Of a stretch of DNA of 64,000 nucleotides, positions 48,661 to 59,845 are shown piece after piece. The stretch covers positions 10,361,001 to 10,425,000 of the forward strand of contig CM028923.1 of assembly GCA_016801845.1 (NCBI GenBank), written 5' to 3'. Under the pieces are notes generated by a model, which searched no databases, was not told where the DNA came from, and worked only from the letters and a program-made list of their open reading frames with translations. This DNA is from Polydactylus sextarius. Taxonomy: Eukaryota > Chordata > Actinopteri > Polynemidae. Made by a program: the position numbers and the translations under genes. Position 1 is the first letter of the stretch; each line of letters begins with the position of its first letter.

Positions 48661-51600
48661 AGTTGATGTTCTCTTGTTTACTTATTGTTCTATGAAACAA
48701 TTTTGGATGTAAAAAAAAAAAAAGTAAAATTATGTCTCAACTTGTTGCACAGCTGCTTGTTTTCAGACAATACTAAACATTTGACAAATGTTGGCAAGAA
48801 TTGCTGCGCACCAGCAAAACCTTGTCGAGATCCAGTCGCCACCAGTTTAAACAAACCATTCACCTGCTGTTGTGATGGTTTGATAAAGACCGGTGGAGCC
48901 AGGATGACGACATAAGCTCATATCCTTTTCTTTTTACTACAGTAATATGTGTTTTTTTTTTTTTTTTTTTTTATACATCAGACATTTATAGTGGACAAGC
49001 AGGACACTCTCCTTCTAAAGAGGCGAGGACAAGTGTACAAAGACAATTAGAAACCCGGTCACCTATATGCACAGATGAAAAAAAAAAAAAAAAAACAGTT
49101 CTCTCTGGCTGAAGAAACCTGGTTTCTCTAATTCTTTAGCCCAATTACAGAGGCCGTGTTTCTCAAAAAACGTAACATTTAATAAATCAGGTCACTGCAG
49201 AAACCTGGCTACTCTTACATAAGTCCACATCTCAGACAATTAAATCTGAGGAGAACACAGGGTCAGACATTTTAATTAGAAGGGAACATCTTTTACATCT
49301 GTCACACCTTCGAACTGGTTTATTTATAGCATTTTCCGTGCGATGTGGCCTATTTACCCAAAAACACATCCGATACTGTTTGTTTTAGAGGAGTAAATAT
49401 AAAGCCTTCTTTAGTTAATCACTGTTAAAAAGTGCTTAAAGAGGATGAATTATAGAATATATAAAAGGACCCGTCTTGTCTTACACGACCCCTAACATGG
49501 TCGACACCTTGCGTCTCTTTGCTAACAAGGTTTTTTTTTCCATTCTGGCGTAGCGGCGCATCTCTTTTTATGTCACTTTTATTACATAAACGTCTCCATC
49601 CATCTTTCCCGTGTCATGATTTTCTAGCCTTAGCCTTTCTCCTCAGCAGCTGTTCCTGCCTCTCATCTCCGCTGACCTGCATGTAAACTACCTTGGCTCA
49701 AAGGATACAGTCTAATCTATAAAAGAAAATGGGAACAATGAAAGGAGGGTGGGGTGGAAGTTACGTGTGAGTGACACAGAGAGAGAGAGACGAGGAAGGT
49801 GTTGGGTCTGAGTTGTTTTTTGCTCCAACGGTGGATACATTTACAGATATGTCTCAGACGCGCAAACGCAAACAGAAACATGTTGTCGAGCATCACACAC
49901 ATAGATACAGACACACCAGCTGGTGGAGCATTCCTCATGTGTGTGTGTCTGTGTGTGTGTGTAGGTGGCGGATTGAGTGACAGCCCAAGGTGACGGTGGT
50001 GAATCCGTAGGGAAACCAGAACAGGACATGGCGTCTGGTTCGGTCTGGCTACCGTCTGCTATACGTCGGTCCTCGGACCCCTGTTCTTACTCAAGGGAGA
50101 CCCCATCTCTTGCTGGCACCGTGGAAACAGATGGTTGCCTTGACAATGAGCAGACACACTCGGATTGGCTCGCACTCATGAGCCGACGAAGGAGCTGGAG
50201 GCAGCTCAGACGGAGGAGCCGCTGACGGTTTAATTTCTGCGTGTTTTGCATGAGTTAAATTAAAATATTAAACACTTTATTTATTTATCTACTGTTTGTG
50301 ATGACTGGAGTACAGAGAGTTTCATATGATACAAGTTACTGCAGACAAACAAGTGACCTTTTCATTCCCTGGGGCTGATTTCGAGACATAAAAGCACTAA
50401 AAAAAAAAAAAAACTGCTAAAATATTATTTTTGCCAGGTCATCCGTTTAAACTTTCCAGCCTAAAAGAAAAAAGTTGATGAAACTGAATCTTTCATGTCC
50501 TTAAGCGACTCTGAGGCCTATTTAAGGCCGACAGTTATGTGTGTCATGGAGAAAAATCAATATTTCTAAAAAAAAAAAAAAAAAAATTGATACGTCAAAA
50601 CCATGAAATACGAAGTAAACAAAAAAAAAAAAAAAAAAACGAGGTGGGGGGAGGGCAAGACATTTTCATGTTTTTGTCAAGGCTACCGTTGAAATATAAT
50701 AAGTTCAGATCCCTAGGCGAAATTAAATTCCTCAAAGTTTGGTCTCGCACTGGAAAAATACATTTTAAGAGCTTCTGCTGCTGGAAAAAAAAAAGCCATA
50801 TCTGCAGAATTAGCATAAAAGGCAGTTTTTCATCTGCTGGCTTTAAAAACCGAGAGCCCTCAGGGGTGTGCTGGCAGAATAATGGACTTTTTGACTTCAT
50901 TTCCCTCCGTGGGCATTGACAGGTAAAACACAGGCTCGGCGGCTGAACGCGGACAACGGCTGCTACATAATGACGCAAGCGTTGGCGGCACACATCGAGC
51001 TGTCTTTGCTTAAAAACACGACAAAGACTTTTAGGTTACGGTGGTTTTGATCTGTCGTTTTTTTTTTTTTTTTCTTTGTAATGCGGAGATATCACCATTT
51101 GGGGTTAACAGGACATATTGAAACCATGTTTGAAATCTTAAATTAATTGAAAAATAATGGAAGCGTTTTTGACAAGTTAAATTAGTGAATTTAGCCAGAG
51201 GCGCTGTCCGTTTTAGTGCAGTACAGGACTAATTGGCTGCTGGAGGTCAGAGCTGCGTCTTTAAACAGGTAACTGTACCAAAGTGTGGAAGTTCCATTTC
51301 CTATTTTTTTTTTTCTTTTTGTCTGTTTGTTTCATGTTTAGCCGTCATTCAAATGTGAATTTTAGCCTCAGTGCAGCGGCAGAGTCGCACTTAAAAGCCC
51401 TCAAACGCGTTACACGAGTGGATAATTGTGAACAACAATAAACACCAGTCCATTTGAACATGACTAATGTGCCCCCGATGGCTCAGATAGTTCATCCACT
51501 TTTTTTTTTTTTTTTGTGTTCTTGTTTTTTGATCGTGTTAAAACAAGATGTGGCAACAGTGGGCACACCGTTTGATGTGTAAATTGGGCTGCTTGCGGAA

Positions 51601-54600
51601 AAGCTGCAAAGCCGTCATTTAGAAATCAGCGCTTGTCCGTTTATCGCCGCTTTAAAGGTCAAAGCCGGAGACGGAGACGAACTGAAACTGTCACTCACAG
51701 TCTGATACAGCAGTGGGGGAGCAGGGGGGGTGAATGATTTTTTTTTGTTTTTTTTAGTGCTTTTTGAAGTGTGAAAATGAAAAAGGGAAAAGTTGTGTTT
51801 TTTTTTTTTAAATCACAAGCTGCTTTTGATCTGTCCAACACAGACGTTGGACAGATCTCTCTAACCTACCTTTTCTCCTTTAGAGGAGTGGGTGGGGGGA
51901 GGGAGGGAGGGAGGGGGTGCAGAGCTGCCAAATACAGCAGCTGCTCATTAGAAAAGAGATGCTGCTTAAGTAAAATGACAGCAAAAATTGTCCATTACGT
52001 TTTTAGGTGTTGGTGAAGCACTAAAAAAAAAAAAAAAAAAAAAAAAAAAACACAGCTAATGGTCAATTTACTGGATTAAAAAGATTAAAGACATTAAAAA
52101 AAATACCAGCTGTTGATCATGGACAGATGGAAGAAAAACTTCAGAAAAGTCCTCAATCTTTTTACTATTTATGAGTTGTGTTTCGGCATAAATATTTGAC
52201 TTAAATCAGTCAAAAAGAATGGTTGGCATCAGTTTCTTCTGTATCCACAGACATGCAGACTCCTCTGCGTCGTTGTGTAGCCCGTCCGCCACCTTACACG
52301 TGGGCTGACGTACGCCTCCCCAATTTTTTAAGACTGGAGGGCTGTGATTGGTCCGCTAAAATCACCTCATTTGCGGGATTTCACTTTGCCGGTAGTATTC
52401 CTTTCCCAACAGCAACATTGTCATGTGTCTCCTCTTTCATTCTCGTCTCACTATTTACAATAAAACCATTTAATGTCGATCAGTTCCAATTCCAACAAAT
52501 GTCTTCTCTCTGTCTCCATTGCTCATTGTATGTGGAGGAACAAGGCCGGCCGGTAAATAGACAATTAAATGACAGTCGATAGATAGATCAATTAGTTGAT
52601 AGTCGTAACAGAAAAAAACGCCCCCTACTGTTCTGGCGGTGAACTGCTTTGTGACGCCCAACAACCGATGGAGAACTTTGAAAGGGTTCATGTCTGCGTT
52701 GGTGCGACTGTGTGGCGGTGCAGTGCACAGCTGGAGAAGCATAACGAGACCTTAAGGTGCTTTAAAGGCAGCGAGCAAATCAACCTGGTGGATCAACTCC
52801 CTCTCTCTCTCCTCTTCGACCCCCCTGGACCCTCACCTTCAGGCCTTCGGTTAAGCGTAATGGTGTATAGTGGAAGTGAGAGGGTTTGAGACGAGGTCAG
52901 AGCAAGGATCAGCAACTAATTACACTGCTGAGGCACTCTGAGGCCTCTGTCAGATTGTTTATAAAGCATTAGAGGAGGGGAAACGTGGGCTTCCCTGGTG
53001 CACGGCACGTAATTAGTTTGGAGCCAAGGTCACAAACAAACACCAGCGAGTTGGGCGCCAAGATCCGTACACGTACAGAAGAATAACACGGCGACGCACG
53101 CTTCCATTCTTCTCACAAAACTCGGCTCCCTTTCTGTCTTGCTCTCTCAGGGGCAACAATGCACAGCATCTATTAATTTCCTAAATGAATAGCCAACCGA
53201 ATGATAATTATTTATTGACGCTCGCGTTTTATGCACAACACAAGCTCACTTGCTATTAATTACCTTCAGTATAGGGCAAGGGGGATGTGAAGCATATTTT
53301 AATGCAGTGATGTATGAAATTAATTAGCAGAAACCATCACTTTAACTTCGCTTCATCACCAAGATTCAGAATCTTTCATTTTACCCCTCCTTAATTCCCA
53401 TACAACAATAAACATATTGTCTAATCAAGACACTTAAAGACTAACTGCTGTGGCTATTCTTTAGATTAAGGTGCCACTTTTTTTTTTCAAACTCCATCTA
53501 CAAAAAAGAAAGAAAGAAAGAAAGTAGAAAGTGTGCTCATCATCTGCTGCCGAGGAATTTGTGCTTTAATCGAGCATATGCAAATGTGCAAGTGGAGTAT
53601 TTTAGGGGCTGAAGCAGAAAAAAAAAAAAAAGGATGCTAAGTTAACGGCGGAAACAGTTCGGGGTGGCAAATCTGCCGCCGCCAGCCCATGCAGGCGCTT
53701 TTGGAATTGACAGATGGCTCAACCATGACCGCTGAGAGCGAGGTCGATTAAGAGAGCTGCTGGGCAGGAAAAAAAAAGAGAAAAGAAAAAAAAAAACGAA
53801 AGCGTTTGGGAAGAAATGATGAAACAAAATGAAGCTTGGTGCTGCGGTTCTGTGTGCAATTATCTGGTCTCCAGACACACGCTCCTGCTTTGGAATATGC
53901 AAGACAATCACATTTCTTAAAGCCGGCACAAAAAAAACTCTTTCATACTTTAACGCTTACACTGTTAAGAGACGTCCTGCAGGCTTTTACAACACACAGA
54001 TATGTCAGACCACCTGAGCACTGGAACATTTAACACCGAGGATTGAATTGATTCTTTGTAGTCGCATATCAAGCACTCACGCAACTGAACTGAGGTCTAT
54101 ACACTAAAGACTCCTCACAGTGGAAAAGCACAGGTGTTTGGTATTGTTTGGTTTCAAAAAGTCATTTGTTAAATTATGCATTAAAGCGTTTTTGACACTG
54201 AAAAACACTGAAAACGCAAAACCAAAGCAAACCTCAACGTGTTTTTGCTCAATTTTCCAGAATTAAAGCGCAGAAGAGTCCAGATGGCTGATAAAAAAAA
54301 AAAAAAAAACACACAGTAAGCAACATGATCAATTCTGTCTCTATTCAGTTGTTGAAAGACCTGAGAGAGAGAGAGAGATCTCGGCTAAAATGTATATACA
54401 GTCAATCAAAAAATAAAAATGTTTTGTGGGACGTGATTTTCATCACAAGCGAAGAGCCAAAAGCCTCAGGAAGATTAGGGAAATTAGTTTACAGATGTGT
54501 CAAAACGGTGATGGTCGTCTTTCATGTCACCAACAGTAAAGCCTGGACTTCATGGTTGGTTCTTTAGTTGTGGTTTGAGCTGCACTGTCCTGTGAAGCTA

Positions 54601-54726
54601 CGTGTTTGTAGTTGTATAGATTTTTCAAAATGGAGGATGTATGAGTGTTGTGTATGGGAGCCTGGCCTCGCATATCGGTGACTCACTGTGGGTGGATTAG
54701 TTGGGTAGGTAGGTAATTCACTGATC

Positions 54727-54728
<2 letters not shown>

Positions 54729-54780
<52 letters not shown>
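54729..54780. repeat. (AT)26 microsatellite
   Basis: Fifty-two bases of pure AT dinucleotide, self-complementary and able to extrude as a cruciform; no other pure AT array this long occurs in the window. Confidence 0.97.
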
Positions 54781-54785
<5 letters not shown>

Positions 54786-55453
54786 AAACATAAGTGTGTG
54801 TATGCTCATGTTTGGTAGTTTGCTGGGGGTTATTTTGTTATATGGAATTTTGATGTAATGTGTTTTTGTTTTCTGTCTGAATACCCCCTCGCCCCCACCC
54901 CTTCTCTATCCTGCTTTTCCATTCTGTCCAACCCAGTGGTCATAATCATAAAACATGGAAATAAATGATTATGCAACGTGTCTACCACAAAAAGGCTTGT
55001 GGCCGTACGTACCGTATGCTTAGCCGTGGGAGAAGGCACTGGAAAAAGAGCAAGGTGGAACTTTTTTTTTGTGACGAGAGCTACATTTCAACAGCCTATA
55101 ATGTCTGCTGCTGCTGTTGGAGGTTAAAACAACAAAGATGGCTGGTGGTACATATATATTCATCCTGTCAATAACTGATGAGAGGCGAACGCTTGCCAAA
55201 CTGAGACACAAAAACACAAGCTTGTTCTGTTACTTTAAACCCAGTGGTGGTCAACATTTTCTGAGCTGAAGGGTCTGGTGCTGTTTAATTTGAATAAAGA
55301 GGCACATTTACCTCTGCTGACACTGCATCAGATAAGACTTTATATAAAAGAAGAAACATGGAGGGAACGCAGTGGGATTGACAGATAGACAACACAGAAG
55401 GAAGTGTGGGTATGTGGGTATTGATCAACGCACACACACACACGCACGCTTAC

Positions 55454-55560
55454 CTGAATGCCGTCCAGCAGTTTGCTCATGCACCAGAAGCTGTCAGCCT
55501 CAATGTTCCTCAGAGCCTCTTCCTGGAGACTGGATACGTCAAAGTTTTCCACTTCCTCCT
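55454..55560 (-). CDS. tbc1d22a: TBC1D22 coding exon, fifth from last (TBC domain, 'EADSFWCMSKLLDGIQ')
   Basis: The exon is 107 nt and is entered in phase 2 (it starts with AG, completing a codon from an upstream exon outside the window), then 35 full codons ending in CAG. The acceptor, read on the minus strand, is a T-rich tract ending CTACAG; the donor is CAG|GTAAGC. The peptide begins EEVENFDVSS and ends with the hallmark IEADSFWCMSKLLDGIQ of TBC1D22 proteins, part of the TBC domain that follows the finger motifs. The variable EEVENFDVSSLQEEALRN part corresponds to the linker that differs between paralogues. The donor is followed at once by a (GT)n stretch (see findings). No in-frame stop interrupts it. 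Confidence 0.93.
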
Positions 55561-58224
55561 CTGTAGGAGAGAAAAAAAAACAGAGAGAGAGAAATAAGCA
55601 GACGGAAAGAAACAGCGGGACAGGTGAAAGGAAATGGTGGAGAAAGTTAAAGAGAGGTAAAAAGACAAGAGGGGAAACAGCAGAAAAGAGAAGAGACCCA
55701 GGGAGTCAAATGAAACCTGCCTACACAGCGGGGGCTCCATCTCACTGGAAGGCCACCATTCACACACGAGAGCCAAGAAAGTCAGGTTTATGTGTGTGTA
55801 GGGAGGTGAGGACAAAAATTCAATGGGGAGTGTGGGTGCAAAGGGAACAGGTAAGGGGGTGGGTTATGAAAGCAGCGGAGAGTACGGAGAGAGGAATGAA
55901 GATGATGACAAATTGGAGCCGAGGAATAAGAAAAGGGAAGAGATGAAGTAATGGAGTGAGCGTGGCAGCGGAGCGTGTGGGAAGAAAAATAAATCGCAGG
56001 CTAATAGAGCGGGCGAATGATTATCATCTTTTTAAAAAGAGTGGTTTTTCCACGGCTGCTTTGAACATTAACAAAATGTCACAGTGTCTATTGCAGATGT
56101 AAAAAAAACAAAAGAAATGACGCAACTTCGGGTGAATATTTGAACTTCTAAAGTGTTATGTCATTTTTGTGTGTGTGTGTGTGTTTCATGTAAGCTGCCG
56201 TTCTGCTTCTGCTGCGACGAAGCAAAGTGAAGTACAGTACAGGCAGGAGGATAAGAATAAGTGGATTTGTAAAAGAAAAGCACATTTAGGTTCAAATGGA
56301 TCTTAAAACACACATGATGGAGGGGTTTAAAAAAATAAAACCATTTCCAAAGCAGCAAGCACACTCAGCCCCCCCCCAGTCATTTCGAGCAGGGTGACTT
56401 CAGCGACGGGTGTCATCACATGTCATTAACGGCAGCAGTGTGTGACGGGCTGCAGGGGCTTTGACGGGCTTTTGACAAGCCACTGACAACCAGTGGAGAG
56501 GAGATGGGACGAGAGTGATTAACAATGATCTAGAGAGAGAGAGCAGAGGCCAGAGAGAAACCGATAAAAGGGGGAAAAAAAAGTGTATGGATGTATGTGT
56601 GTGTATGTAGGTGTTTTTGAGGATCCGGCAGCGCTGCTTGGTATCCTTGGCAACCCCGGTGGAACGTTGTCAAGGTTGTAATGAGCATGCTCGGACTGAT
56701 GGACAGACAGACAAACAGAGAGACACAGAGCTGGTGGTGGACCAGTTCTACAAAAGGACAAACAACTAACCTGTATGCTCGCGTGTGTATGTGTGTGCGC
56801 GCGCTCTCATCATTGTCTTATCTGACTCGGAGTCAGGTAAGGGTGGATAGAAACCGGACGCTTCCTTCATTTCAGCGTGAGAAAAGGTTTCGCGCTATCA
56901 CACCCAGACTGATCAAAGCGTCCTGAGACGCATGCGAAAAATCTCATTTTGTTCGCTTGCCAGATGTTTAATACCAGATATGGAAGTTGGGTGGAGAGGG
57001 GCCTCTGCATTGTGATTACATGTCAGTGTAGTTCATTTTAAGCACAATGCGGACACGAGCAACGCAAAATCCAAAATGTAATAAAGCCGCGGGCGACTGG
57101 TAACTAGCCCAAAACATACAACAGAGTAATCGAATGAAATCCAATTTTTTTGGGGGGGAGGGCGAGATGTAAAAAAATAAACATTATCAGCTTGCAATGA
57201 GAAGTGTAAACATATTCAGAGAGGGAACAGGTCAAAGACAGCTGATGGGATGAAAAAACCTCACAATATTTCTAGCCCCGGTTTAAATTGAGGCCACAGT
57301 GGAAGTCAACTACAATCAATTGGACGTAAATGTAGCGTCGCAGCAGCTGTTACAGCAGCGCAGAGACAAAAGGAGCCGCCATCTGACCAATTTGAAGCCA
57401 GTATTTAATTTGATAGCTGCTCTACGATGATGCGAAATAAATAAATAAATAAAAAAGACAATGACAATTCATGAATGCAGGCTTCGCTTCTCTCTGAGGG
57501 ATGCGGCGGCCGGGCCGCATTAAATTTCGGCTCTGGAAAGATTAATTGTAAACGGGCTGACTTGCACTTCGTGTGGTGTCGTTGCTGATTAACAAGGTGG
57601 CGAGAGAGCCACCGGCCCACCGGAGTTCTGGGAGATCCACAACGTCCCAAAGTCTCAGATCAGTCTTTGTCTACCGTTTAAAGCCTTTTGCTGTCGGGCG
57701 CAGTTCCAAACCGAGACCTTGACTCCGGAGCAGATTAGAAGGGACAGCTGCTTCCAAGAGTCCAGTGGTTGGACTGGAATTGGGCATAGCTCATCACAAT
57801 AACAAGGACACATGAGAGGAAGGCGAAAAGGGAGGGAGGGAGGGAGGTGAGGGGGGGTGGAAATGAGTGGACTGGATCGCATGGCAACAGTGCCCCCTCT
57901 GATCGCTGCTGGCACTGACACCGACGCACGCGGTCGACGCTCGGGTTGTTAGTCATCTCCGTGGCCTCTTCCTCTTCACTGTTTAACAGATAATTTATTC
58001 AAAGCTGTGTGGTGAATGTCTGATGATTTAACAACCTGTAGCTGAACTTAGTTTGAACAACCCACAAGGTCACCATTTAAACCTGAGCTTTGGAAACATA
58101 AAAAAATAAAATAAAAATAATAATAAAAAAGAAAAAAAACACACAATGAGGCCGTCCACCTTGAACATTTAGCAGACTTTATGTCTCAGTCAGCCAAGCC
58201 TCGGGGAGAAGAAATAGCTAATTA

Positions 58225-58400
58225 CTGTCATAGGATCCATGCCTCAGTAGAAATTCCTTCAAGATATTCTCTTGGTAATTACTTCTGGAGCTCTGCCTCC
58301 ACACTAAGGACCAGCTGACAATACATGTCTGGGACCTGATCCGTGTCTCGGTAGAAATGCTTCACAAATAAGAACCTGGGGAATTTTATGAAGGAAGTTT
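58225..58400 (+). repeat. Short direct duplication (~109 bp apart)
   Basis: GGATCCATGCCTCAGTAGAA near 58229 recurs as TGATCCGTGTCTCGGTAGAA near 58338, with similar flanks (ATTCCTTCA/ATGCTTCAC). Two diverged copies of a small tandem unit. Confidence 0.5.
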
Positions 58401-59794
58401 AAGCTTCAGTGAGCAGCGCATCAGACAACTGGGGTGTGGGGGGAAGATTCTTGGTGGCTTTAGTTCGGTGAAAGATGTTGCTCCAAAATAATCTGTCGCC
58501 AAATAATATTCAGACAGAAGGTTGCGGTGAATAAGCTCACCTTGAAGGAGGGAGGAAAAGACTTTGTTTGTAAGATGACCACTGCGAGGACAATGCAGAT
58601 GGAGACGCGAAGGTCTCTGAAGACAGGCATTTTGTGACCAGAACTGGCACAACAGCACAGAAAACAAGACCACAGGCTTAGGGGCGCAGCCAAGACGCAG
58701 TGAATACACATACACGGAAACAGAAACAGACACAAACAACAGTAAAACTGATTACAGAGCAGTAATTGTCTTGATGTGACAGGAAAACAAGGAGCAGCAG
58801 CACAGGGGAAATGTTTAATTTAGGAATCAAAAGTTTCTCCAACTCAAACTTGAGGTGAACTATTATTCTCCTGAGACGCTCTCAGCTCTGTCACTTCCTG
58901 TCTCCCTCACTGCCAAGTCTTCATACCTTTATTTTCCCTCAGATTGTTTTCCTCTCTCCTCATTTGCTCCTTCCACTTTCACATCTCTTCTGTTGCTATT
59001 GCTACCCTGCTTTCACCCTCACCTCTCTTCCTATTGGCTACAGATCCAGTTTCCTGCCAGGCCCCAGGGCTCATTTCCTGTTTGTCCTGGCGCAGGGGGC
59101 AACTTGTCCGGAGAGACCAACTGCTTGGTCGCTACCAGCTGCGAGCGCTTGGCACAGCTTGGCACGCCGAGCCGGGTTATGCCTCCAGAGACCGAACGCG
59201 GGGCACCTACACATGCAGACGCGAGCGCCCGCACACATACACACACACATTCACGCCAGTGCTGCCATCTGCTCTTTACAACTATGGGCCACAAGGTAAT
59301 GTGATGTAAGATGATAAACGAGCTAGTTCGGCCTGATGTAATCATAAAGTGTGTGTGCGCTCAGCACCAGAGAGAGAGAGTGCGTGCGTGTATGTGTCTA
59401 TACAGACAGCAATTGGCAATAAAAAAAAAAAAAAATTAAAAAAAAAAAAAAACAGTCCCGTATGACAACCTTCTGTTGGTTCAGATTAATCACGAGCAAA
59501 CCTGAGTTGCCGACGGCCACGGAGACAGAGCGCGCAATTGTTTTTAACAAGATTTCACCATCCAGGAAGTGGTGCAGTCATTACTTATCATTTACAGCAG
59601 CGGTTGCGGTTAAATCTAATGAGTCTAACCACTTTCACTTTGTGCTGTGGCAAAACCAAACATTTCAAAATCCAACATTACAACCTTTTCTGAATGACAC
59701 CCAAGCGAGACACAGCCAGAGGCTCAACGCCCGACTTCAGCTTCAACGCTCAGAATTGACACCAACCAACCCGCCACCTCCATCTTTTGCTCGG

Positions 59795-59796
<2 letters not shown>

Positions 59797-59844
<48 letters not shown>
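59797..59844. repeat. (CTG)16 trinucleotide repeat (CAG on the coding strand)
   Basis: Sixteen uninterrupted CTG units on the plus strand, equal to (CAG)16 in the TBC1D22 pre-mRNA sense. It lies in intron sequence. Translated frames through it give homopolymers on both strands and are not real proteins. Confidence 0.98.

Positions 59845-59845
<1 letters not shown>

Larger units (their letters stand above)
42433..55453 (-). other. TBC1D22 intron (13.0 kb)
   Basis: The donor is GTAAGC at 55453 and the acceptor ...TTCTTAG at 42433. No nested gene is recognised. It holds family A (43860-44404) and family B (47880-48660) repeats, the GT/AC palindrome and purine tract (45250-45506), a pyrimidine-rich zone (45600-47400), a G-rich run (51888-51918), a 28-nt poly-A (52023-52050), a unique AT-rich block at 53160-53420 and an (AT)26 run. 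A plus-strand frame at 49977-50225 has coding-like base composition but no recognised family. Other stretches show nothing definable. Confidence 0.8.
2925..55560 (-). other. tbc1d22a: Gene span (3' part) of a TBC1D22-family Rab-GAP, probably tbc1d22a
   Basis: Five minus-strand exons join in frame into a 177-residue C-terminal segment that I recognise as the end of the TBC (Tre2/Bub2/Cdc16) domain and tail of TBC1D22 proteins. These are Rab GTPase-activating proteins reported at the Golgi and in contact with 14-3-3 and ACBD3 (established knowledge). Introns inside the window are 19.4, 10.8, 7.4 and 13.0 kb; such long introns suit TBC1D22A, which is very large in mammals. The N-terminal region and the TBC arginine/glutamine finger motifs are not here, so at least several 5' exons lie beyond 64000. 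Family assignment is firm. The A-versus-B paralogue is less so, because residues typical of each occur. The low-coordinate limit rests only on candidate polyadenylation signals. Confidence 0.85.

Noticed and set aside
55458..55946. A 162-codon plus-strand open frame, the longest in the window
   Set aside because: It runs antisense over a real TBC1D22 exon and then through a purine-rich intron tract, giving a K/R/E-rich low-complexity product. The splice sites and family match are on the other strand.
58855..59345. Several overlapping 100-150-codon frames in three plus-strand frames and one minus-strand frame
   Set aside because: Overlapping frames on both strands reflect GC-richer sequence with few stops, with no family similarity. 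The minus-strand frame does not contain the missing TBC finger motifs.
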